From assembly GCA_963691815.1 (NCBI GenBank), contig OY829667.1, forward strand, positions 10,692,821 to 10,756,820: 64,000 nt of DNA. The letters run 5' to 3'. The position numbers and the translations under genes are program-made. The stretch's first letter is position 1. Each line of letters starts with the position of its first letter. This document shows positions 1 to 10,705 of the stretch, one piece after another. The DNA is from Echiichthys vipera. Its lineage: Eukaryota; Chordata; Actinopteri; Perciformes; Trachinidae. A model generated the notes under the pieces. The model had not been told where the DNA came from, did no database searches, and saw nothing but the letters and a program-made list of their open reading frames with translations.

Positions 1-313
1 CCGACATTACTGCTTTGAAACTGCATTTCAATTTTTGAAACAAATGAAGTTTAAACCGTGTAGCTGGGGAAACAAAAATTAGCCTTTTTATTGCCTGTCC
101 TGTAATGAACAAAAACATAGCCTGACTTTGTTTACATACTTTACTGTTTCACTTCCTGAGGCCCTGCCTAATACTGTAGCACTGTTTTTTATATGTGCCT
201 ATGGCCTTACGTTACTGTGGGTGACATACTGCTTAGTCAGTGACTCGTTTACTGCAGCTACTTTAAAGGCTATTCTTTAGTTCTTGAAAAGTGTTAATTT
301 TTCACCAAATTAG
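1..313. other. Left-edge stretch with no recognised feature
   Basis: AT-rich, with stops in all frames at short intervals. It is presumably intron of the ttc31-like gene, whose first exons must lie to the left. I see no clear exon, repeat or promoter here. Confidence 0.4.
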
Positions 314-3300
314 ATGCCGTCTCCAGAGGTGTTGACTTTACATGTGTCTACCCATTGGAGACTGCTGATGTTGATCCAGTGAGTCAGCTCCCATTGGTTA
401 AAGGGAAAGTGAAACTTAAGGGTGCAGTGCTCAAGTGTTAACTTACTGCAGCTCAAGGTCATGTTCAGTAGTGGCATGGACCCACAGCCTTGGGAACACG
501 CCAACTTTTCTTTTGTTGAGAGTGTAATGGGCTCTAAATGTAGGAGGACAATACATGTTTAAATGCTGAAGGGGCTAAGATGACTGGCATTCACATCTTT
601 CTTTCTCCTGTCTAGCAAAGGGTTATGGGTTTGTTCGAGACTCGTCCTGGTATTCAAAGGATAATTGGCCTTGTTGGTAAGAAGATATTACGTTACACAT
701 CTGTCGCACACACACAAGTCTGTTTTTTACTGTTTTGTTTGATCAGTTGCATTAAACTTAATGTAAGGCTTTACACATTTAAGTCAGTAACTTAAACTTG
801 ATCAATCTCTTTTTCTAGCGGGCGTGGAATACGATGATGAGCAAGATGATGATAATGATTGGGCACATGGTCATAGTCATTTCCATGGTTACCAAAGGAG
901 TAGTGATAGAGGAATTAGTGGGAACCGTACAAGGTCATCCACCTCCGTTTATCCACTTCCACTGCATTACTATGCTAATTCTCGTGGAATTCCTCACCCG
1001 TCTTCTGTTAAAGTTCATGCAAAGGAAAGCGTGAGTGTACTTTTATTTTGTCTATCTTGTCAAATAAATTGCTTTCTTATGCTGTGAAGTGCATAGATTT
1101 TAATCATTTGAACCCTGCAATGTTCTTTTGGAACTCTTAGGACTCTGAAAGAAATGCCAAATTATTAGAAGAAGAGGAGAAAAAAGTCAAAGAAAAGACA
1201 GAGAGGAAGCGACTTAAGAAACAGGTAAATTCTGCAATGTTTCATAGTAATGAGTAAATGTCAAATTGTGTAAATGAACCGTAATAATGTGTATTCTTAT
1301 CCTATAGAAACGGAAGGAGAGAAAGCGTCTTGAAAAGCTAGAGAAGGAAAAACAAAACCCCATAAGAAATGAAGAGGTAATGATCAATATGCACATCTTT
1401 ATTGCAAATGGGAGCCTCCAACAACGCATCAAGCTGCAAACTTGAACAGGTTTCTTTTTTCTCTTACTTACAGGGAAAAGACGATGCACAGCAATCTAAA
1501 GCAGATGAGGCCAAACCAGTCAACGATGTATCCAAAAACAATACAATGTCCAATGTTAAACAGTGGGCTCCAGCAAAAGATACAGACAGCAGCAACAGTA
1601 GTGAAGACGAATCCAGTGATGAAGTTAGTGACACCAAGAATGACTCGAGCGACTCTGAGGTACCAAGTGCTCATCTTATCCTAACTCATACTGTTATCAT
1701 TAAAGCAAAACAGGGTTTCTTAACAGGTTTATAGTTGTTCTTTTTTTTTTTTTAATTGCACAGTATTTGTCTGAACTAACAGCTGCTCTGCAAGACTTTA
1801 GGAAGGTGACTGATTGTGTCTCTGTTTCTAATCTCTCTTTAAGGAACTGGACATGACGAGCACGTTTGTGAGTAAAGCTGCTCTTATAGCCAGGCGTAAA
1901 TTGGAGCAGAAGCCCAGGCCTGAGAGGAGGGAGAAAAAGAAGATCCCCGTCAAAGAAGCTAAAACCGTACCGGACAAACCTAATGAAGACTCTGAGGTTG
2001 AAAAGAAGGTGAGCTTCTATAAGTCAGAGTCTCACCCGAGATGACAGATGACCATTTTTATTATTCCAAAGACTACAGATTGACCATATTACTTGGATTT
2101 TGGTATTTCTTTTAAGGGTGCTCATCTCATTTCTCTCTCTCTCTCTCTTACAGTCTGAACAGGAGTCTGCCGCCCCTAGCAGCCCTACTTATGTAGATAA
2201 TGTAAAAATAAGCACTGAACTTGCAAGTGAGTTGTATTCATCTCATGTACAAAGTCTCATCATTTGCTTAAAAAATATTTATACATATGTCAGGGCTGCT
2301 CGATTGATTACCAGCAGCAACAGCTTTCAGTTTGTAATTATGGTAAAATGTGATCCTGGAGACAAAGATAACAAAAGAGATAACTCAACAATTCCTCTAC
2401 ACACTCCTGCTTGTAATCCTGCTATTCACTCACTGGTGTCACCTGGTGGTGAAAGCCATGCAGCACATCCTCAACATAACACTACAGCCTAGAAAACACT
2501 TTTCCAAGAACGTATACTGAAATTCACATTTCAATCCAACTAGAAATCCCAAAAACATGAATCATGGGATACTAAGTGAGTTATGTATAGTCCTGATTGT
2601 ATAACTGTTAGTGCCCCAAACCTTGCATTAACAGATTACAAAAATATAATTATTTATTATCAGTTTAAAAAATGGATCACTGACAAAAACTTAAGTCAGT
2701 GATTGATCAAGATCTCAATATTGTCAAATAATTGCAATTAGGATTTTTTCCCCCATAATCGAGCAGCCCTATAACCTGTCACTTTAGTTGTCAGTAAGAT
2801 ATTAATTTCCCCCCTTTTTTTCCTATAGATATTGGAAATAGGTTTGCAAGTGCTGGAGATTTTAATATGGCTGTGAAGTATTTCACGGATGCGATTAAGT
2901 ACAACCCTACAGAGTTTAAGTAAGAAAATGTCCTTTTACTTCATTTAAAGTGCTGATGGTGCCAACACCATCCCTGATTGTTATCCAATGTTTTAACTGT
3001 TCTTTCTGTTGCAGATTGTTTGGAAATCGTTCCTTCTGTTTTGAAAAGATGCAAGAATATGAGAAGTCGCTGGCTGATGCAGAGTTGTCTCTCAGTATGT
3101 GGCCGGGCTGGGTTAAAGGCCTGTTTAGAAGAGGCAGAGCTTTGGCAGGTCTAAAGGTAAATGCTCTTCAATAAAATCTGCACCATCCCTGTGTGCTTGT
3201 TGTACATGTACACATGCAAATATTTTTATAATCAAGACAGAGTGATATTGATATATAGTTACACATCAGCCACATACAAAAGTACAGTGTTGTAACAGTT

Positions 3301-6300
3301 ATAGCCCAGAAGCCACTCTTAAGTGTTAATTCATCCCCTCTATATTTATAAACCTATGGTATGTATGAAAGTGTTTCTACCCCTAAGCATGATCCACCTC
3401 ACCAGCTTTTGCAGCCGTGGCTAACTTCTTATTTTAAATGAATTATTCACCAGTTTTTACATCTAGTTTGCGCCCAGTATTTCAGGTTGGAATGACTTTG
3501 TGATCACTTAAACTTTGTTGCAACAGCATTGAATTCATTCCAAGTGTCACTGAGCAGCACAGGGTGACATTATTTACTCAGACGTTTGACAGTTGGAGTA
3601 TTAATAACTGATTAGTCCAGCAGCATGACATTCAATGAGCCTGGACTTTGGTTTAGGCCTGAGGTAGCAGCAGGTGAACCTCTTCCCCACCCCCCTTCTT
3701 CTTCCTCCAGAGGTACGAGGAGGCTGCCCATGCCTTCAGGGAGGTTCTCAAACTGGACAGTTCATGTGCAGACGCTGCCCAGGAACTGATGCGGGTGCAG
3801 ATAACACAACTAATGGTGTGTAACAGTAACACTGGTGTGTAGTGTAATGGTAAATTTGAATATTCCTTTTTCCTTGAGAAGCCTTTCAGACAGGCAGAAC
3901 AGAAGGTTTTCCCCCCAAGATATCAGATCCCTTTTTTCTTTTCTACCCATTTGTGTATTTTAATGTCTAGACCTTGTAATTGCATTTCACGTTTCAGAGA
4001 CAGTCAACCGCTCACTGTCTCATGATGTATTCAACCCTTGTGTATTCTGAAACTGTGTTGATCAGACCTGTTAATTATACGGCAGGATGTCTGGGCTGGT
4101 CAACCCCACAGTAAGACAAAGGATGTAATACACATTCAAGGGGTGGGCTTTCGTCAGGTATAAATGTTCAAGGTTTCTTTTGCTCACATGTCGATTGACC
4201 TTTTCTTTGCAAAGAAAATAAACTTTGTCGGCCGGCAAGAATTCGTTATTTCATTCTTCACCAAGAGCAGAAAATTTCCACGACAGTAGTCACCAATGGG
4301 GAGGTAGCTGGGAGATGGTGTCAGAAGTGTCAAAACTGAATTATCAAGTGAACAAAAACACAATTTTTTCTTCTTCCTGAAATCAGTTGTTTTATTGAAA
4401 CGTATTTAAGACTTAAAATAACTGGTAATGCACTAAAACTATTGCAGACAAAGTGATAATCATTCAACAAAGGGGTTTTAACTTTTCACTTTTTTTCAGG
4501 AGTATGGTTTCACTCGGGAGCAGAGCACAAATGCTTTAATTATTCACGGGACCATACAAAAGGCACTAGAGGTGCTGTCCAAATTACACCATGGACCAGG
4601 TGAGTGTGTCCACCCGTCTGGGGTTTTACTAGCAAGCATTACATTTAAATGCTGCTTCCATCAGAGGGAAAGAAAATCCCCCTTGTTTTACTGTAGCTTA
4701 GCTGTGTAAAGTGCATTTCCTTGTCAGTTGAAAGAACACACTGTCAGGGATCATCAGCTTGTGTGATAAGCCCATTGTTTACTTAATAGTGTGTCTGTGT
4801 GAACATTTTTTAACGCTCGTCTTTGTTTTTAGGAGCTTTTCAAAATGGCGCCCTCCAGCCAGCTCAAGTAGCAAATGTCACGGGAGTGTCTCCGGTCCTT
4901 TCAGCCAACACACTCCCTGCTCATCCTCATCTTCTGTCCCATGATGCACAAAAAACCGCATTTAAGAATGAACCTTTAGGCCCAGTCCAGTATACGTCCA
5001 GTGTCCAGAGTCAACCAAAGCCCATTGTGAAGACCAACAGTGAAGGCAACCCCCCACCACAGTGAGTACAGATTCAGTCACACTGCACTGTTTGAAATAT
5101 TGGTGTTTTATCATAAATTGCTTCAAACAAAGACGCAGCAGCATATTTTGCTCGTCTAATTGGCCAACATACTTGCACAGTATACCGATGAATTTTAGTG
5201 GATTCGGTTTCATTGAAGATTTTAAAATCACAAACTTCGATTCATGTTTCCATAAAACGTAATATTATGGAATTCTTATTTAGAATATTGTGTTTGAAGT
5301 GTGTGGTGCAGCTCTGTTAATCCTTAACGAGTCTAGTAGCATTATGTAGAATACATTGGTACCAAACTGAGTAAGGGAGTCAGGGAAATACAGATTTTGT
5401 TTTTTTCAGCCATATTAGTTATATATTACCCAGCATTAGTGAAAACTCTGTGATGCATCATTAATATGTAGTATAGAAAACAGACCCAGTACCCTGCTTC
5501 TTGTATGATACTTGCTGTAACTGAAGGTATCACAGAGAAATAAGTGATTAGGTGCGGTGTAATTCTTGCGTTTATAATACTTCTCCTGTGTGAAGGGTAA
5601 ACGTCTGCTGTTTGCATGTGTGGGGATGATAAAAGATGTTGCGGGGCAAGAACAAGCTGTGTCCTCGACCCCTGAAGTGGGACAATTCTCCCTTAAATAC
5701 TGAAAGATGAATATATTGATGCATTAATTAGTGGCCGCCACTTTTAGTCGGTAGAAATGAAGGTTAATTGGATGATCAGTTCTCGGACTGACACGCTTGA
5801 AGTGTACTTATGGTTATTGGTAGTGCCTCTCTATTAGACAGTTTATTCTAAGAGAACAGAAAATCATTGAAAAGATGGTTACTTAAAATATGGCAATGAG
5901 GATCTCAGCATAGGTTGTCACATCTGTCACCTTCATTTTCTTTAAAACGTGTTCAATGAATCTGTATTTTCTTCCAACAGGGAGCTGTTTCCAGTTTGGG
6001 TGGGAAACTTGGTTTACCCAGTAACGGAGTCCATGATAACCAACGTGTTTAACAAGTAAGTGCAGTGGTTTTACTTGAGGGTTCACGTTGTCAGACACAC
6101 GAGCATATTTGACTTAACACCAGTCTTCTCTCGCAGGGTCGGGGTCGTCTATAGTGTGAAGCTTCTGATTTACAAACGATGTGCCTTTGTGAACTTTACA
6201 AAACAAAAGCATTGTGATGAAGCAATCCAACGCTTTCATGTAAGTACACCCTGAATTTCTTTCTAACGTAAATTGCACATTTCCCTTGCTGTGTACTTTA

Positions 6301-6905
6301 TCATGCAGTCAGCCATATGGAAAAGGGTAGATGCATAGATTTATGGGGTTCACAAAACTTTAAATGTAAAATTCTGCAGTCGACCCCCCTCCCCCCCCCC
6401 CACCAGCTTTTTTATTCTGCTACACTTACCTAGTTACAATTACCATTAGTCCAAATGAGCCGTGCTATCTGTTCACTCCCTGTCTTAGAAGAGCACAACG
6501 AGGAGTAGGTGTTTCACCAGCACAGTGCATCCGTGTTCCTCCAGTATACCGACATTCACTTGTGATTTTTTTGCGATCACTTCGTCAGGGTTTTGAGCTG
6601 AACGGCATGAAGATTGCTGTTAGGTATCCAGACAGGATTCCTCACGGCATGGGCATTTCCAGGTCCGCCCTAAAATCTGTGGACCTGCAAGATGAAAATA
6701 TGGGGTGAGTGCTTTTATTTCATCATTGATTTAAATAAAACAAAAAAAACAAAAAAAACACCTGAGTGTAAATGAATCACACCTCATCTAATCCATTGAT
6801 TACAGGCACAAAGAGTATGTTAATGGAGGGAATGCAGTTGGAAGCCGAAGACCTTTTCGTCCTTACAGAAACGGCCCAGACGACAAAGGCCATCACAACT
6901 ACTGA
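314..6905 (+). CDS. ttc31: TTC31-like protein with TPR, UBA-like and RRM domains (5' end missing)
   Basis: Coding exons read by eye: 314-378 (tentative), 616-676, 819-1030, 1141-1224, 1308-1376, 1474-1659, 1844-2008, 2154-2226, 2829-2919, 3015-3156, 3711-3815, 4500-4599, 4833-5061, 5981-6055, 6137-6239, 6589-6704 and 6806-6905 (stop TGA). All are flanked by AG/GT and every junction keeps phase, giving about 657 residues in the window. Domains in order: an acidic and His-rich segment (819-1030); a Lys/Glu coiled coil (1141-1376); a Ser/Asp-rich acidic stretch (1474-1659); a STFVS motif (1844-2008), which TTC31 shares; three TPRs (2829-3815, with FGNRSFC and RRGRALAGL); a UBA-like helix bundle (4500-4599, YGFTREQ...AL); a Ser/Pro/Gln linker (4833-5061); and an RRM (5981-6704). 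The coiled coil, STFVS and TPR block match vertebrate TTC31, as I remember it. The human protein is shorter and, from memory, lacks the RRM. Function is not established; a protein or RNA adaptor role is inference. The start codon lies upstream or in an unrecognised exon. Confidence 0.9.
2291..2770. mobile_element. hAT-like MITE in a ttc31 intron
   Basis: The left end reads CAGGGCTGCTCGATTGATTA and the right end TAATCGAGCAGCCCT, an imperfect terminal inverted repeat of about 16 bp. The CAGGGCTG-type end followed by an ATTAATCG-like tract is typical of non-autonomous hAT elements in fish. It has no coding capacity. A convincing 8-bp target duplication is not visible, so the exact ends are uncertain. 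It lies in the intron between exons 2154-2226 and 2829-2919. Confidence 0.5.
4020..4330 (+). mobile_element. Truncated LTR-retrotransposon remnant (LTR tail plus primer-binding-site-like sequence)
   Basis: In the intron between 3815 and 4500 there is a TATAAA-like box near 4160, an AATAAA near 4217 followed by CTTTGTCGGCCGG, a stretch ending CCACGACA at 4285, and then TGGTGTCAGAAGTG at 4316-4329. The last motif resembles a primer-binding site complementary to the 3' end of a tRNA-Leu. This order (TATA, polyadenylation signal, LTR end, PBS) is that of an LTR retroelement in + orientation. About 30 bp separate the presumed LTR end from the PBS, which is longer than normal. No gag or pol follows. 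The left end is not defined. Confidence 0.4.
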
Positions 6906-7310
6906 GAGGAAATTAGACACCTATGAAGAGGTCTGACCGACTTCTCAGTAAAAGCAGAATTACTTTTACGGTCTAGTACAGATTAATCACTAGTATCTAC
7001 TGGGTTTTATGGCTTTGCTTCCTTTTTAAAGTTTTCATTTTAGTGGACCACAGAAACCAGTGCTTATTTGGTAGACTTCAAGAAGGAATTTAATTAGTCT
7101 ACTGATCTTAACATCATTTAAAAAAAAATATATATAAATATTGACCAAAGGTGAAAACATTGTCAGTGTGAGCTGATGTTTTAAAGTATTGACTTTATGC
7201 CAAGATTGTTCAAGCCTGACAAGTGTTGAGGTTGACCACAGTAGCGTATCACAGCTAAGCAAAAACGGTGGTATGGTACACAACGTTTGAGTGCCAAAAT
7301 AATTGTGTTC

Positions 7311-7316
7311 AATAAA
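7311..7316 (+). promoter_or_regulatory. Candidate polyadenylation signal of the ttc31-like gene
   Basis: AATAAA lies about 405 bp after the stop codon, in AT-rich 3' UTR-like sequence. It is the first canonical hexamer downstream. Only position supports the call; a later ATTAAA near 7727 is an alternative. Confidence 0.5.
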
Positions 7317-7849
7317 TGTCTGACTTTTTTAATTCCTGAATTAGTACAAGGCCACAGTATCACAACTAGTAAAGTTAGTCAATTCTTTTTTCACAGCTGC
7401 AATATATAGCCATGGGAATGTTCACTGATGTTGACTTTATTTACCATGTGAACGTTACAATACCATTATAAGATCCTCACATTATGGCCTGTATTTAAAT
7501 GATCTGTATTCAGAATTATCTTATTAACTTTATCCTGTCTTGTCAAACAATCCTTGTAAACCTATTTTAATACAACAATCACTTTTGTTTTGCATACTTA
7601 ATTTTTTATCCTTTTTTATCCATAAGATGCCTTTAAAGTTACAGTTCATCTGTGGTTTATCAAGTGGCGGCTTATTTTATCCAGATGCCTTCATTAATGA
7701 TGGAGTTCATGATCTGAATTAAAGAATTAAATCTTCTTTCATCCTGTTTCCCTGTCTCATTATTTGAACATGGTCCTCATGCGATCAACGTGTTCTGAGG
7801 AAAGAGAGCATTGCTCTGAAATGTTAAACCCAAAAGACCCATCTACAAA

Positions 7850-8175
7850 ATGATGCTTATGGGTTTGCTGCTCCCAAACTGCGAGGGACAGTCACTCTAC
7901 TACATCACCACTGTTTACTGATCTGGCTCCCTAATGGTGGAACAAGATCCCCCACAACATCAGAAAGGCACAAAGTCCACACATCTTTCAAGTGCACCTA
8001 GTCTAAAAAGATGACTGCTAATATTTTTTTTTATAGGTTGCAATTACATCCAGCACTACAGTTTGGCTTATTTGAAGCCAACACATGTCATTCTTGCTGT
8101 TCTGGGTTTGTGCTCCCATGATTGAGTGCACCTATTGGATAAAAGCATCAGCTAAATGTAATTTAACATATTTCC
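7850..8175 (+). mobile_element. LINE 3' tail-like fragment (L2/CR1 group)
   Basis: The stretch near 7935 (GGTGGAACAAGATCCC) can encode the W-N-K-I-P type C-terminal motif of fish L2-like reverse transcriptases, followed by stops. It ends near 8165 with GATAAAAGCATCAGCTAAATG, close to the tail GGATAAAAGCGTCTGCTAAATG seen at the 3' end of many fish retroelements. It is 5'-truncated and full of stops. The family assignment is from memory. Confidence 0.45.
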
Positions 8176-8974
8176 CAAACAATTACTAAAAGAATATGGC
8201 AAATATAGCGGGCCTAGTAGCTTTTAATTGAGTTTTTGAGGTCTACAAGCCAGTAGATGGCAGCACAAGCTAAGTGTTGGCTCTGGATTTAACAGGCAAC
8301 TCGGAGAATCCTCTAAACATGTATTGCCATGTGAAAAACAATTTGTATTACAGCCCAACTTTGTGATTGATTAGATAAACATACCGTTGCAGCACATCGA
8401 GAGAAAGTCCTGAGCTGCAAACAATAAACGACTTCTACAGCACCTGGAACAAAGCACAACCAGTTTGAGTAGTTACCATCCCAACAATTTGGTACACAGG
8501 GTTTTTTCATAATGTGCAGCTGAACCAATAAACAGTAGTGCTGGTTCATACTCTACAATAAGTGTGTGTGCTTTGTACCAATGATATTTCCCTGCGGCCT
8601 CAATGTTATGAGGGCGACTACATAGTCTGCATTATCAAACATCACTATGGCTAACAATGCGTTTATAATTGGTAGATAATACACACTTTTTAACATGAAG
8701 GCACATAAGAAGAATATGTTTTGCTTCTGGGCGTTTGTGCAGCTTTTGAAGACATCAACCATAAGGTAAGCTGCTGATTCAGAGTGATACCAAAGACTGG
8801 CATCCCAATACCCTGACTACCGCTTGGTCTTCCACACCTCCATCTAGAAAACAGTGAATTTCTGACCCTGTATATTGACCTGACATCGTTTAACTACATA
8901 AACCAAAACTGATAGCCTGCGTGGAGCTTTTCCTCAGACATTCCACATCAGTGTTGACAGGTCCATATAAAGCA
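8176..8974. other. Intergenic sequence, nothing recognised
   Basis: Unique-looking AT-rich DNA. The small ORFs on the - strand (78 and 69 codons) have no recognisable motif and no splice-site context. Confidence 0.4.
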
Positions 8975-9171
8975 GGGTGTCCAATCCTGCTCCTGGAGGG
9001 CTACTGCCCTGCATGTTTTAGGTTTCTCTCCGCTCCAACACATCTGATAAATGATGTGCTCGTTATCAAGCAGCTGATGCTTGTCACATGTTTGATAACC
9101 ATTAGAATCAGGTGTGTTGGAAACCTAAAATGTGCAGGGCAGCGGCCCTCCAGGAGTTGGATTGGACACCC
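8975..9171. mobile_element. Foldback MITE with ~50-bp inverted arms
   Basis: The left arm begins GGGTGTCCAATCC and the right arm is its reverse complement, ending GGATTGGACACCC. The arms run about 52 bp each (to TTTAGGTTTC / GAAACCTAAA) with roughly seven mismatches, so the whole 197-bp unit can fold into one hairpin. This GTGTCCAATCCTGCTCCTGGAG end is common in fish genomes. It has no ORF, and I could not see a convincing target duplication. Confidence 0.7.
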
Positions 9172-9689
9172 CTAATATTGAGCCTCAAGTCTTACTTGGG
9201 GACCAACTCTCACAACAATTTGAATACATATTTGAGCTTTGGCAATTCACTTGTCCCGGATCCAAATCATCCATATTCAGTTAATCCATGAGAACAATAT
9301 GCATCTTAAAGGCATGGATACAAGACAGCCACACACTGAGGTTTTAAGAATCTGATGCCTGTTGGAACCAAAATTAATGTTTCAACACCATTAGGAATTC
9401 ACAGATGCAAGTATTTAGCCAGCAGCAAAAAACATTTATTCTGATGGGATCCAATTATTGAATCTTTGCAAGTCTACTCCACCTTTCACCTGTCATCCTA
9501 CTCACTCACTATGGGCCCTACAGTATATATTACCGCTGGAGGAGGGGAGTAAATGATTAGTTTGGAGTTTTGATGCAACATACAGTCATGCACCTATGCA
9601 ACGCCCATACAAATCCGGCTGGAATCTGCCCAAGCATGACCACAGCCCAAAGCATGGCAACAGTTATAGGCCAGACCCTCATTCTATGG
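9172..9689. other. Intergenic sequence between foldback element and Tc1 relic
   Basis: No coding signal. The part nearest 9690 (about 9590-9690) is probably the degraded 3' end of the adjoining Tc1 element, but I could not find its inverted repeat. Confidence 0.35.
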
Positions 9690-10330
9690 ATACCATCACT
9701 TCCAGGACTACTTGTTCTTATTTACGCTGGATATAGTTCTTAATGACATTGACTACATGTTTGGGGCCGTTGTCCTCCAGTATAAAGTTGGGGCCAATCA
9801 CACGCCTCCCTGATGGTATTGCAGGATGGATAAGTATCTTCCGGTATTTCTCAGCTTTGAGGACACCATTGACACTGACCAAATCTCCAACTCCATTTGC
9901 AAAAATGCAGCCCAAAACTTGCAAGCAACCTCCACCATGCTTCACTGTTGCCTGCAGACACTCATTATTGTGCTGCTCTCCAGTCTTTTGCCAACAAATT
10001 GCCTTCTGCTACAGCCAAATATTTCAAATTTTGACTCATCTGTCCAAAGACCCTGCTGCCATTTTTTTCTGTACTCTAGTTCCTATGTATCTGTTTATAG
10101 TTGAGTTGCTTGGCCTTGTTTCCACGTTGGAGGTTTGGCTTTTAGGTTGAAATTCTTCCACGAAACCCACTTCTGGCCAGACTCCTCGGGACAGTAGATG
10201 GGTGGACCTGGGTCCCACTGGTTTCTGCCACTTCTGAGCTGATGGACATCTTTTAATGTTGAAGGGAAATAAGCTTGATGTATTTTTCATCTGCTGCACC
10301 AAGTTTCCTTGGCCGATCACTGCGTCTCAT
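9690..10330 (-). pseudogene. Broken Tc1/mariner transposase
   Basis: Read on the - strand, homology runs from about 10330 to 9690 but switches frame and meets stops. Recognisable in order: the paired-type DNA-binding region with D-RPRKL (near 10315); SGTQVHPSTV (near 10210), followed by SLARSGF; the first catalytic block around FGQMSQ, where TDES is expected (near 10040); KHGGGCLQVLGC (9910-9945); and EDNGPKHVVNVIKNYIQRK (near 9730-9785), which holds the second catalytic Asp. These belong to DD34E Tc1 transposases of fish. A 75-codon open piece survives at 9718-9945. It cannot make an active enzyme. Confidence 0.85.
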
Positions 10331-10611
10331 CCTCAATGTTGCCCGTTTCTTTGTTGTTCTTCAAAAGAGCTTGAACAGAACATCTTGAAACTCAAGTCTG
10401 CTTTAAAATCTGGGTTTGGAGAGACTTTGCTGATGCAGTATAACTACCCTGTGTCTTGTTGCTGTGACATGAAACTGTCACCTCAGTGTTTTAGAGACGC
10501 AATCCTATGACTGATTTAAGCAATTTTTGGACATATCATATACTTATTTTGACATACTGACTTTTTTTCAACAAACTATGCTATGACTGTATTGGACATA
10601 TTCTATTCCAC

Positions 10612-10705
10612 AGACACTCACACTTGCCATTTGTACCGTACCCAAGCACGATTCACTGCTAAAGTCTAGTTTGTTCGACCAGTGTGAGTATACAGTACGT
10701 TAACT
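10612..10705. mobile_element. Diverged relic related to the Harbinger-like element at 22.5 kb
   Basis: GACACTCACACTTG near 10612 is followed by CTAAAGTCTAGTTTGTTCGA and CCAGTGTGAG. The 22.5 kb element has the same order: GCACTCACACTG, then CTAAAGTCTAGTGCGTTTGA and CCAGTGTGAG. Only the left end is visible. Confidence 0.45.

Noticed and set aside
310..504. 64-codon - strand ORF at the left edge
   Set aside because: Antisense to the tentative ttc31 exon; no motif or splice context.
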